From contig OZ037766.1 of assembly GCA_964035545.1 (NCBI GenBank), positions 19,643,767-19,705,766 of the forward strand: a DNA stretch of 62,000 nucleotides, given 5' to 3'. Position numbers and translations under genes: made by a program. Positions 12,246 to 24,279 of this stretch are shown here, piece by piece (the stretch's first letter is position 1; each line of letters opens with the position of its first letter). Below the pieces are notes generated by a model that had not been told where the DNA came from, searched no databases, and worked only from the letters and a program-made list of their open reading frames with translations. The stretch is from Bugula neritina. Taxonomy: Eukaryota > Bryozoa > Gymnolaemata > Cheilostomatida > Bugulidae.

Positions 12246-15200
12246 ATGGAAACGATTATGGCTTCTGTTGTAGCAAGACTGTATGAAATTATTTACAGTA
12301 AAACTATACTAAACTTGGTACCAGTGGCTGCAACAATAAAGATGACCACTCAACAGGAGCAGATGAGCAAATGTGTTGTCTTGTGCCAAGAACATTTTGG
12401 AGGGGCGTGGAACAGAGTTTTGGGCGGCATGATTGATGCAACAGTTAAACCATTGAGGTGAGAATCTTTCTAGCAGCTAAAACTCACACCCTAAAAGTAA
12501 ATGTTGGTGGCGATCTACTTTTTATTTTGCTATAAGTCAACAAAATTATTAAGTATACTGGATTTTAAAGTATTAATTGAATTGCTTTTAGCTTAAATCA
12601 CTAAAAGATTTGTTTTCGAGTATGAAGTCTCTGGTTTTTATAAATACTCATTCTGATTCTGTAACCTACGCTAGCTTATTACTTTCTCTGTATTTCTTAA
12701 ACTGATCCTTATCACCACAATGTGTTTAAACATCTTTGGATTTAGAAACAGCTCTGTTCAAATGTCTAACTTTGAACTAATAAAAGTACGTCATTTTATA
12801 CATGGGAAAGCAATTCCAGTTAACAAATGCTGGATTTCTAATATACAGTTACATTATTCACCCAAGCTATACTTTGTTATGCAATATGTAATGCAATAAC
12901 TTGCTAAGTTATAAGATAAATGTAGGAGGTATATTTTTACATGATAATGTGCGCGGCCATGTACTTAAATAACTTTGTAATTTCTTTTTATTAATATTTT
13001 GTTCTGTAATAGTGGAGGTCTCAGTAACTACCTGTACATAGCTAGTCTACCAGATAACCTACAACTTGAAGGCAAGGAACCAAGGAAAGTTCTGCTGAGG
13101 TTTTATGGCACAGCTCAAGGAGATCACAGTACAATACTCAAAGACAGTCTTGTGTTTGCTCTTCTGGCAGATAGAGGCCTTGGACCAAAGTTTTATGGCT
13201 GTTTTGCCGGAGGCCGATTTGAGGAGTACATTCCTGTATGTAAACCATGACGCTTTATGTTGTTGTTCCTAATACATACATATATGTGATTTTTCGCTAA
13301 TTTTATGTTGATTTTGATCAAAATTATTAGCTTCAAGTTAAGTTCAAGAAACAGTGGTGCCATTGTTTGAGTCTAGAACAGAACTATGTTCAACATTACA
13401 GAATTAGTCAAGACTTGTGGGTGTGATTTTGAAGTTTTTGCTCCCCAAAGTTTACTTAAAACTTCTGTTTCAATCTCCTACCAATTTTATTTTTATTCTT
13501 GGAAATAATTCCATAAAAGGGTGATATTATATGATCAATTGAAGCGTAATCTGCATAACCCTGAGTTGAGTGTTAGTAGCCACACCAAACTCAGTTGTCA
13601 CTTATTTTGAGAGAGATTTTTAAAGGAAAACTTTAGGAATTTTATTAAAATCATTTTCTAAAAGAATGTTTGAAATAGTGAAATTAGAATTAAAATTTTG
13701 AAGGCAATAAAAGAAAAAAACCATGTAAATCGTACATTAGTGTTAGTTTTACCTTCAGCAATAGTGTATTGATTTCATTCCGGTCCATTTTTAAGCTAAG
13801 TTCTGATTTTTCTGCCCCTTTATGCTAGTAAATGTTTGCTTGGTATTGTTAAATGCAATTCTAATTTGTAATCAGTAAAACTAAATTGTTATTTTAAAAG
13901 CTTTTCTATAACAAACTCTTTTCTAAAAAGGTAATTTTGTAACTTGACATAAATAGTTTTAAAAATGTTTATCCACTTTTAATTATATTTGTTTCTAACA
14001 TAAAATGTTTAAAATCAATGCTGAGAACATTTTGTTGAACTCACTTATAGCTTATTGTAGACCAAAACAATATTGCAACTTTGACAGTCATGTTATTCAT
14101 TTAATCCAATTGTCTACGTTTGACAGCAAATTTTCTGTTATTATAGACAACCAGTTTAAAGACACATGAGCTTGCATACCCAACACATATGATGAAAATA
14201 GCAAGTGCCATGGCGAATTTCCATCTTCTAGATATGCCCTTGTGTAAAGAACCCAACTATCTCAGTGTTAAAATCACAAAGTAAGGGAAACAACTCTACT
14301 CTCCAATGCATATCATGTGTGATCAAACTTAGTTGACCCACCTAATTATGACTTCATACTCTCATTATACTCAGATGAAAGTTTAGTTTTGCTTAGCAGA
14401 CAAATAGTTTTGCTATATTGTAAAAGTAACTGGTCAGAACTATTGTCTTGCGCTGACTTACACAGCACATTAAATCTTTGAGACATGGTATATGAATGCA
14501 CTTCTAAACAAATTTATATAGCTGATTAGGCTATATGATCTGATTGTGAATGACTTTAATAACTCAAAAAATCTTCAATATGATATGGCAGTCTGTGTAC
14601 TTTGCCATAAACTTCCTGTTCAACTTTAGACATATTTTCCTAGTGCATAAAGACTGATTGTGTTGGAATGATTATTGCAGGTCGAGGAAAGAAGTTGACA
14701 AACATATGCAAGCTCTTAGGCAAAAGCCACTGTGGAAAGACATTACTAGTCTAAACTTGGACTTTGATAAAGAGTTGCATTGGCTGACGTAAGTAATGTT
14801 TATTACTAGTACTATATTGCCTAATACTATGTTATGTATACCAGCTTAATCAAAGTCTCGGTAAGTACACTATTACTCGTAGGATTGGCATTATTCCTGC
14901 AAAAACTAATTACTCATTAGGTATGTTTGTCAAAGTGATCTAATATAATGTTGTATAACTATAATTTATAGCTTCAATGCATTTAAATGTTAAACAAATT
15001 TCTAACTCAATAATGCACACTGCTGCTAGATTATCAGCCATCAAATTCTGTTGAACCCTACAATACATAATTCTATAGATTACTGAAGAATGTGACAACA
15101 TAATAATGACTCAATGCTAATGACCGTGATTAACTGCAGGCAGTCTGCTTTATGAATGCCAACATTCTTAGTAATCAAGTATTTTTTGCTTCCCACAAGA

Positions 15201-18200
15201 TACATTTAGATGGAAAAATTATCGTTTGTTCTTCTTTGAATCTGTAAAGCATAATAATTGTTTAATTTCAAATAAACTTAAATTACTGCCAAGACAAATT
15301 CTAGCTTAGCCATATCTAAAATTTATTTTATGAATTCAAATGAAACATAATGTGTATTAGTACTTCAAGAAAAACGGTTTCTTTTAGCTAAAAGCAGTTA
15401 CCTTGGATTAAATTTTCTAATAGAATCAGTCGTGTAAAACCAGTAATACTCTCACTTGATTTAGACTGGATCAAACCCTTTGAATCTCCACCACTGATGA
15501 ACTAGTGACTTGACTATTATATTTAATTATAAACTACATGATTTAAATATTTTATATAGTCACATAGTCATAGTTAGAAGTGTAACAGAATTTGGAAAAA
15601 ATTCTGTCAGACAGAAGACATAAGGATATTGATTGCAATTAACAAGATCACATTTGCAAGGTGTTCGTTTTAGTTATTAATCTAAAACTACTTTTGCAAA
15701 TGTGATTAAAATATGTTGGAGTCCATAAACCTATAAAATTTGTCAAAGTTGTAGAATAGTATTTGAAATAGGTTTAAAATGTGCTTGAACTAGTGCAAAG
15801 CTAGAAGCATAGTAATGGTGGAAGATACAGTAATTTGAAAATTTGGAAAAGCCTGTATTCTAAATAAAAATTATTACAACTGTAGTTGTGTTTTTGCAAA
15901 TTTTTCAACTCTAGTCTAAATCAATCTTGAAATAACAATCAAAAAGCTCAATCTATTGAAATTTCTTTGTTACTGCACCAAAATAGTAGTGCCAGGTTTA
16001 TGGACTTCCATATCACTGCAAGTATAACAATAATTTGGCCGGAAAGTCAATAAAATCAACTGTTACACTTCTAAAATCCTTCCCTGTATTCTGACTGGTG
16101 ACTCTTATTCCAGAACCTTTGGTTGAACATCGGTTGATGCAGGTTACACTCACTGTGTATCCAATCAAATGTCTCTAAGAATAACACCATCTCACCATGA
16201 TCGTCTGCCCTTATTGGTTGGGCCTTGGACAGCTTGCTGCTGTTCACTACAACGCAGTATATGAAGACAGATATGTGGATTGAAGGTCTGAAGATACTGA
16301 GTAGAAATCCCTGCATTCATCATGTTGATTTGTGTGTCAGTTTGTTGAACATTATTCAGAGCCTCTATTGGAAGTACCCAGCATACTAAATGTTGAAAAC
16401 TTCTAATGCTAAACATTGTTTTGTTTTGTCCTAGCTAGGAATTCTTGTAATTTTGATTCAATATTTTATTCACTAGTACACGTGTTATTAGAACAAGATA
16501 ATACTATAAGCTTAAAGGTATTTATTCATAGTGTTTCTTTTTACAGCAAAGTCTTTTCAAACTCAGACTCAAGTGTCCGTTTCTGTCACAATGATGTGCA
16601 AGAAGGTAGGCTTAGCATTCTTGTGAAAAAACTCTTTGGTTGATATTTGTTTAGAATGTAAACTATTGTACAAAAACTTTTCATGTAAAGAAGTTGACCT
16701 ATAATTTAACCAAGATTTGAAATTTACACAAAATTATAGTCCATTAAAGTATTTTTATTGCGTAGCAGTTCATATTTAAAGTTCCATATAAAAGATATAG
16801 ACAATATCTTGGTGAAATATTTGTAGTTCTTTATTGCTCCAGTATTTCTTAATGCATTTACTTGTGTCATATATAATAGTTATGTCTTACAACAGGGAAT
16901 ATATTGAGAGGTTCAGAGGCAGGAGAGCTATTGTTAATAGACTTTGAATATGCAGCATACAACTACAGGTATATGTTCTCTTGTATTTCACTCAAATAAC
17001 TATAACGTTCTTCTCAAATTGTCATCTTGTTTGAGTAATAAAATAGAAGCTTGTGTGAAAGTGTTCGGTACTCACTATTATATCAGCACTGAAAATGTTG
17101 TTCCTGTATATCAATATAAAATATGTAAAAATACTTCGATTAGGCTGAGCTCTCCTCTCTTTGTAATGTTGCTTAGATACATTCTGATGGAGCTAAATTT
17201 CTTTTTAGAGCTTTTGATGTTGCTAACCATTTCCTAGAATGGTGCTACTGCTATGATATCTCTGAACCTCCATATTTTACTCAGAAGCTTGAGAACTATC
17301 CAAAGATGGACCAGCAAGTTAGTGGGGAAACAGCCCAACATAGAGCTTTTATTGACTTAATTTACAAAGTGAAATTATAATTTTCTTTAATTATTTCTGT
17401 CTACTGTTTATGTTTATAGCACAGGTTGCCCATTAATTATTTAAAAGGAATGTTTGAAATTGAACAACTATAGTTTCTTTATATTTTCTAGAAAGTGTTT
17501 TTTCACCACTATCTGGAAGCCTGTGGCGTGGAACCCACCGAAGCTGAAATACAGAAATTATACTTGGAAACACAACTCTTTATACTGGGACCACATTTTG
17601 TATGGGCCTTCTGGAGTTTGGGTTCAGCCATCACATCTGATATGAATTTTGGTTATCTGGTAAGTGACAATGCAAATCTATACAAACTCCTTACTACTTC
17701 CCTAAATAACAAAAATGATTTGAAAATTACATAATTTACAAGGTAATATGAAGTTTTTGGCACATCGTATAACGATATGTATATATCAGTGCACCCTCGC
17801 CCACCACAGCAAACTAAGGAGGACTCCCAAGGCTGCGTGAACTGTTAAAAACTTAACACATATTAAGCAGGACTGGTGAAGTCTAGTAAGAATACCCTGA
17901 TAACATATTTTTATTCCATGTGAAATTTTCAAATGTTTATAGCTTGCAGCAGCCAGTACCTACAGCTAAGTATACCTAAAAGTTTACTTTGTGTAGGTAC
18001 TCCATGTATGTAGGTTAGAGTAGGCATATAAGAAGCTAGCAGCTTGATCATCCCATCTTGGGTTTATCTGGTGGAACCTTAACTCCAGACTACTTGTCTA
18101 TTGGGTACCCTGATATTCCACAGTATATTATTTGTACTATTCACCAACAGTCATCTTTGTATCCTGATATTCCACATTTGTACTATTTTTAGCAGGATCA

Positions 18201-18504
18201 TTGTTTTCCCATGATAACATACTGCGAAGCAATATTTTTTCTAAGCTGATGAGTTTGCAATATTACTTTAATTCATGAATAACCTGCTAATGACAGATCC
18301 CTTCTTTAAAACCTATTGCAAGGGATTTTCTGCTTTGTTGAAAATAATGTTATGTCAAAGAGTTACTTCTATATTAACAATGTGTTATCACAGGAATATG
18401 CCCTTGTGAGGCTTAAAGCTTACCAGGAGCAGAAGGAATTCTTACAGAAAGAGTATCCATTCCTGCTCCAAACAGATAAACACATGAAAGATGGTGAAAT
18501 ATAA
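12246..18504 (+). CDS. CHKA: Choline/ethanolamine kinase, nine exons, complete
   Basis: Exons are 12246-12457, 13013-13235, 14147-14280, 14681-14788, 16547-16605, 16896-16968, 17209-17317, 17492-17659 and 18394-18504. All junction phases agree, giving 398 residues, the usual size for the family. The enzyme phosphorylates choline (often also ethanolamine) with ATP in the cytosol, the first step of the Kennedy pathway. Visible landmarks in order: GGLSNYL ATP-loop equivalent and EPRKVLLRFYG strand (exon 2), GPKFYGCFAGGRFEEYIP, the Brenner-type motif FCHNDVQEGN split across exons 5 and 6, LLIDFEYAAYNYR with the metal-binding Asp (exon 6), FDVANHFLEW (exon 7) and FVWAFWSLGSA (exon 8). The start at 12246 (GTGATGG context) is chosen because it follows the promoter; a later Met at 12342 is possible. 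The animal CHKA and CHKB paralogues cannot be told apart by eye, so the symbol is approximate. Confidence 0.93.
16071..16416 (-). other. Two overlapping antisense open frames in choline kinase intron 4
   Basis: Minus-strand frames of 81 codons (16316-16071) and 74 codons (16416-16192) overlap in different frames. Both have more balanced composition than the surrounding AT-rich intron. Read together they look like one coding relic broken by a frameshift near 16,195-16,250. I recognise no domain. A decayed transposon fragment is the simplest reading; a nested antisense exon is possible. Confidence 0.25.
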
Positions 18505-18515
18505 ATATTTTCAAT

Positions 18516-18539
18516 AATAAAGGGATCAATGGCAATAAA
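18516..18539 (+). terminator. Polyadenylation signals of choline kinase
   Basis: AATAAA occurs at 18516 and 18534, 12 and 30 bases after the stop codon at 18504. The 3' UTR would be very short. Confidence 0.5.
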
Positions 18540-20225
18540 AGTCTAGTAAAAATTATACTTATTAGGAATTTTTCTTTATTAAATGCAGCACATATTTGTA
18601 AGAACTGTTATTATATTGCTCAACCTTGTAAGCTTATTTTGCAACATTTTATTTCTTTTGTTTGAAATTTAAATTGTTTATCTATCTTCCATTTTCAATT
18701 TATCTACTGCATATTTAACAAACATAGTATATAAAACTGAGAAATTATTTTTTGGTCCTCATGTAATGGTCTGCATATAATAATGGCCTGGATAAAAGTA
18801 ATTACAAGTAAGTGTAAATAAAAGATGATGCAGTAATCTATGTATATACCTTTTCATTGTGAGCTATTAAACAATAAAGGATGTATCCCATTCAAACCGT
18901 ATAGATCTATGTTTTTAGACTATCTTTCTGTCTGCTTGAGTATTATGAATTACAGCATGCAGATTTTGTCAGTTGAGATTTGCATACAACTCCAAAATAA
19001 TATCATAGATTCTAGTAAAACAGCTACTGGCTTGAGAATTGGTGATAACAATAAAATAAAATCTTTCAAAGCCTGTTATGGACTCTGAAGGTGTTGGGGG
19101 GGGGGAGGAGGGGGCAGCACAATAATTGGTTGTGAAAGAACTAGACTTCGACCAGAGTAACAAGCCAATAAGTGTGTGTGTCAACTAGTGTCACAGAAAT
19201 CTGATTGATGAAGGTATCTGAAGTGCAACAGACTTCTTGATATAACCATATGGTTGAATTAATATAGCCTCATCCTTTGAAGGAAAGGTTGTTCAGCGGT
19301 GTTGTAGCAACATTTCTAACTTAAGTTTGTAGCTTCGGGTACTGTTTATAGAACTGTTCTAATTTTAAACCTACCACTTCGAATAGGCATTCTCTTAGTA
19401 TATGACCATTTTTATTAAGATTATCATTAGTCTTCATGCAAACTCTGGCAGTAGAAAAGGTAGAAAATTCTGTTGACTTTTAACCATTTGTAACCATGAA
19501 CTAGCTACAACTTGATATATCTAAATATGCGCAGCTAATTGGTGAATATTCTGAACTATTATTTTACACTGGTATAGTACAAAATAGTGTTAGATTTAAT
19601 TTAATTTAGAAAAGTTCACCATGTCGTATAGGAGGCTTTGAAAGCAGCTGCAACTGCATTATTGTTGAATTGCTGGCTGTGTTTACTGTAAAGGACAAAG
19701 TATAAAACAGTTAGACTATTCTGTTGCTCTTTATTGCTCATTATATTTATGATGTTGTATGTTAAGTTTCATTTATACAACTAAAGCAAAGTTGGACCTT
19801 ATAAGCAGATACAAACGAGCAGGGAGGTATATATTTAAAGTATGTAGCAATTGGTTTTAAATATTATCAAGTCTTTAATTTTGAATTAGGTTTAGAAATA
19901 GAAATTTTCACATTGCTCAAATTTCATATCTTGAATTCGAGTTCAATTAATTCCATGAATAGACAACTTCTAATAATGAATACAGAAGGATTTAAAATAA
20001 TTATGTGATAGGAGGGTTTTTAACTTACTTATAGTTATCTTCTCTTGCTATTACGTGTACAAAGAGTGCACAACTCTATTAAAGTATTACAGTTGTGTAG
20101 TATAAATGTAATGTAGGTGTGGCCTGCATGAATGTAACAAGCATTGAACCATATAAAATTGAATTACAACTTTAGTTCAGTTGTAACGAGTATGAGAGTG
20201 TGTTTGGAGTTAGGGACATAACTTA
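18540..20225. other. Intergenic, no gene seen
   Basis: No supported exon. It contains one purine/G-rich tract at 19096-19114 (ten consecutive G followed by GA-interrupted G runs), which could form a quadruplex or be a slippage tract. Confidence 0.5.
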
Positions 20226-20227
20226 CC

Positions 20228-20312
20228 CCACTAACAAAAAACTTTGATACAACGTTTTATAAACGTTGAAAAAAACATTTCGGACTCATACAACGTTTAG
20301 GAAAAATGTTTT
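20228..20312 (+). repeat. AACGTT-rich short repeats flanking the MITE
   Basis: Several AACGTT-centred units appear (ACAACGTTTTATAAACGTTG, then CAACGTTTAGG), and the theme resumes beyond the MITE near 20,690 (AACGTTGC). This suggests an older repeat into which the MITE inserted. Confidence 0.4.
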
Positions 20313-20318
20313 TCTTAA

Positions 20319-20661
20319 GCCTAGGGCCACACGGTGCGTATTTTCGCATGCGAAAATTGAAATCACAAGTAGCAAAGGTGTCCACTGTGCGCGTTGAGAA
20401 AACCTTCGCACTTGTCGCTCTGCATTTTCAACGCAAGTGCGAATCGTCTCTGTCGTCGTCACCTAATTGGCTGGTAGCTATTCAGCGAGCCCAATTTCTT
20501 TATTTAGTGCTATATTCCAGTAAATTGCGTTTTATTGAAAGCGAGTGCGATTTAAAAATGAAAGCTTTATTTATCACGCATCACTGACGCTACAGTGGAC
20601 ACCTTTGCTACCCGTGATTTTAATTTTCGCATGCGAAAATACGCACAGTGTGGCCCTAGGC
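20319..20661 (+). mobile_element. PIF/Harbinger-like MITE, copy 1 (343 bp)
   Basis: Long terminal inverted repeats of about 70 bases start GCCTAGGGCCACAC and end GTGTGGCCCTAGGC. The element is flanked by the 3-bp direct repeat TAA (20316-20318 and 20662-20664), the TWA-type target typical of PIF/Harbinger. Each arm carries the perfect 16-bp palindrome TTTTCGCATGCGAAAA (20341-20356, 20624-20639). The interior has no transposase; a 93-codon open frame overlapping it is chance. A diverged copy in opposite orientation lies at 30,880-31,298. Confidence 0.85.
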
Positions 20662-20705
20662 TAACTTTTCATGAACAAATGATAGGAATGTTGCCATAAC
20701 GTTGC

Positions 20706-20852
<147 letters not shown>

Positions 20853-21520
20853 TAATGCATTCTTTGTTTAAAGCAATTTTTATACAAGACCAAAATATCT
20901 AACTCACTAAAAACTTGTACATTTAAACTTTAACGTCACTCAATTATTGGGCCTCATGCATCCTATTACTTTTTGAATGTACTTTATATTCTTTCTTGAA
21001 TGTTGTAGATAAACTGTAGTCTACATACCGTGGTGGAGCAGATATAATAATTTATAATTGCATCAACCTGCTGCAGCAGCCATCTTACTGGAAGTCTCAG
21101 GCAAACCTCAGCATCGCCGAAGCCATATTTTAGTGAGCTGGCAGAGTATCTCAGAAACATAACTTGTGAAGTACAGAAGTAAAAATTAACATAAAAGAAC
21201 AGTATATGTACAATCCTGCATCCTACCGAGAATATAGCTTTTTTTAAGAATTTTCCCGAGAATAATGGTAATATATATCAATACTTTAGTTTAATCACTT
21301 ATGACATAATTTATAGAAATTCTGCTTCTAACTTCATTGTAAAATATTCCCCACAGTCCTTTCAAGCTTTATAGTAATGAGGCTATTTGACATTTCTATT
21401 ATTTACATTAGTAAATAGTTTCAGTCTTGATGTCAGTCTTAATGAGGATGCAACTGTTTTGACACTTCTTTCTTCATCAATAAAATAAGAATTTTCTATG
21501 TAGAAAACTATTTCTATTTA

Positions 21521-21595
21521 CCTGGTAAATTATTTTGCAAGACTATGATGGAGTTTGACCTCGTAAATTATTTTGCAAAGCCTGATGAAGTTTGA
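21521..21595. repeat. 38-bp imperfect tandem duplication
   Basis: Two units, starting at 21521 and 21559, share GTAAATTATTTTGCAA followed by a GATGRAGTTTGA tail. It is non-coding. Confidence 0.7.
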
Positions 21596-22393
21596 ATTTC
21601 TTCTCCACTACTTTACTAAAACTTTTAAGCTATACATATATATTCAAATCATTAGTTCCAATCATAATCACTATTACTATTAGCATATCACTCTGTAAGT
21701 ACATCAAGTTGCTGCTCAGTATCTGCTCTGCAAAATATAAAGTACTGTGTATTTCCTGATCTGACAATATATTGTAGCTTAAAGCACTTCTTCTGGTATC
21801 AATTAACTAAATATGCTTTGCAGTTTTCTCCGTAGCTAAAATCGATGGAATGAATATCATTCGAGCGTCTTAACTTTGTTTCTTGTTTTATGCGTAAAAA
21901 CGATATAAATTCACACATAAAAAGTACGTATAAGCATTATTTGATAATCTTTGTCTATTTTGCTGCATTAACAACAAGATGAAAACTTTGCTTCAAGTTT
22001 ACTTCAACACTTTGAAATGTTACATGCAGACTAGTTTAGCATAAGTATACAAGTAGGCAAAGTAAATTGTTTTTGTTGAAATGGCATAATATACTTTGGA
22101 AACAGAATAAATAGAATATATATAAATAGAATAACAAAAGTGGCAACATTTTCACTTTATAACTTATATAAACTCGCGGCACAGTACGCGGCATAACGAT
22201 GTCTCTATGATTTCCTAAAGTCGCCACTCTGAATAGATCTCGCTAATAAGACGCATAGCGTCATATTTTCTTCTAAGTTAAGATAACGTTGCGAAGTGCG
22301 GGTTAGGTACCTCTTTGTCCTGATCCAGTGTAGACCTTTTGAGAGACTAAGGCTTGTTTCCTGACGACAAAATGTAAACATAACAAGAATGCT

Positions 22394-22470
22394 AATAGTA
22401 AAACTCTAAAAGTAATACTAATCTTATTGCTTATTACTATTAGTATTAGTATTATAGAGTATTTTACTGA
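22394..22470. repeat. Imperfect inverted repeat (hairpin)
   Basis: Left arm AATAGTAAAACTCTA with AGTAATACTAAT pairs with right-arm ATTAGTATTAGTATTATAGAGT and TATTTTACT. The arms are about 28 bases around a short AT-rich loop. It may be a small foldback relic. Confidence 0.55.
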
Positions 22471-23350
22471 TATTTTAAACTGAAACATGAGTTAAACCAA
22501 CGCAAAATATAACATTATTCACTACTATTAAGGAAGAACAATAATAAATTCCAATTATCAAGTAGCAAATACCTTTACTGTAAGTCACTAACTCTTAGTC
22601 TAAGTGTAGGTTGTCGCGTTCGTAGACTCAGACTGAGACTTACCTTAGAGTTAGACTTAGAGTGATACTCATACTCATAGACATGGTCATACTGATAGAC
22701 AATCACAATGACATATGCAATAGTCAGTGAATAGGGAAATTGGGTTAATTATTATATTTATGATTGTTATGTTTATTGATTATTTGTTATTTCTTTACAT
22801 TTAGTCATTGTCAAGTAATTATCTATAACTATAAGACTAAGGATAGTACTAATAATAATAGTAAGTCACCAAATGGCTAATTTACTAATCAATATTTACA
22901 TTCATACCAAATAGTCCTATAAATTGTAACTCAATTAATTGATATTGCTATGTCCATATTCATATCAATATATTGATTATTATTGACCATTGCCGTCACA
23001 TTAAATAACATTTATTATAATTATGAATTACTATTATCATTATAATTATTCTGATTATGCTATATCTTAAAATATTTATTTTTGAGTAGCTAGTTAAATA
23101 CCATTGCCATTTTTTAACTCTAAAATTAATTGTGTTGCTATTGTGATAAACTTGTGGGTCGAATGAAACTTAAGTGCTGACATATCTCTTCGTAAGAAAA
23201 AACAAGATGGATGGTATTCTTCAGTAGTAGCAATATTTATTTGTAGCATAAAGTAGTGGTCTTCAGCAGGCAAGCTCCAGTGGTAGACTGAACTACACTG
23301 GAACTTGCTTGCTTTTATATACATGGAACAAAGAAACGATTCTTTTGTTG

Positions 23351-23439
23351 TTCGAAATGCCAACTTCGGCATTTCAGGAGTCCGGAATGCCGATCTTTGG
23401 CACTTCGGCATTTTGGGAGTTCAAAATGCCAATTTCGGG
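23351..23439. repeat. Degenerate tandem repeat with internal AATGCC/GGCATT dyads
   Basis: About two and a half units of 30-39 bases. Each carries an AATGCC word followed by its complement in CTTCGGCATT, so every unit is itself nearly self-complementary. CpG-rich compared with its surroundings. Confidence 0.6.
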
Positions 23440-24016
23440 CAACAAAATTTAGTACAAGAAAATCATTACATAACTTCAAATTCATATTCAGTGCAATTAC
23501 ATTATGCTGAAAGCTTTAACAACAATCACAATACTTAGTTAGGCATTAGAAAGCTACCTTACTTAGGTATAAAATTACAGCATTCAAAACGATACGCATC
23601 AAGTAATTACAATACTGACGCACACAGTTACTAGGGGATGGAAATCTATTACACTATCACTATTAGTATAGCTAGTCTGTAGCTGTAAGTATATAACTAT
23701 TATATCTATACATAATATAATAATATAGTAAATGTAATACGCTTGTCAATTTGCTTGACTACAAATCACAATAATAAATATAATGCTATTTATAACTCAC
23801 TTTTTTCATTAAACTCAACAATAAATTTTACATAAATCTGTTAAGCAGTTACAACTAATGACATTGATCTTACTATTTCTTATTATTTATTTTAAAATCA
23901 CGATGAATATAAAATATAAGCGTCAACAGTGTAAATTTGATTAAAACGCTTTACCCATGTTAACATTGAATATTTGGATACTAGTATTTATATTAATAAT
24001 AATAAGCTGTGACTGT

Positions 24017-24110
24017 TGTTGGATTGTTGAACAGGAAGTGAAGTTTTATTTGGTTTGCTACAAACTCCAAAGTATAATTATATCGGTAATAATAGTAAAG
24101 TAATAAAACA
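24017..24110 (-). repeat. 3' LTR (94 bp)
   Basis: Begins TGTTGGATTG and ends AAAACA on the + strand, so it has the usual TG...CA ends. It matches 28264-28375 apart from an 18-bp shorter middle and scattered substitutions. It abuts ACTGT on the outside and the polypurine tract on the inside. Confidence 0.9.
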
Positions 24111-24121
24111 TCTCTCTCTTT
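24111..24121 (-). other. Polypurine tract of the retrotransposon
   Basis: On the minus strand this reads AAAGAGAGAGA immediately before the 3' LTR, the expected site of plus-strand priming. Confidence 0.8.
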
Positions 24122-24279
24122 AGATTTTGTACAAAAAGTTAACAGTAGTATAATGAACTGATGTGGAAAGAAACTTATTCGTGTAACATAGTGAGAATAC
24201 AAACAGTGAACAAAAAAAATGTTTACATAAAGCATGATACAACAAAACAAAAACTTTGAATTGCTTGGTATAGGTGCCA

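Larger units (their letters stand above)
20900..24010. other. Intergenic, no gene seen
   Basis: No supported exon on either strand. A modestly GC-richer patch at about 22,170-22,330 and a block of near-repeated GACTCAGAC/TAGACTTAGAG words at 22,610-22,690 are unexplained. Local duplications and hairpins are listed separately. Confidence 0.5.

Noticed and set aside
20306-20587. 93-codon open frame over the MITE
   Set aside because: It runs through the terminal inverted repeat of a non-coding element; chance opening in a GC-richer sequence.
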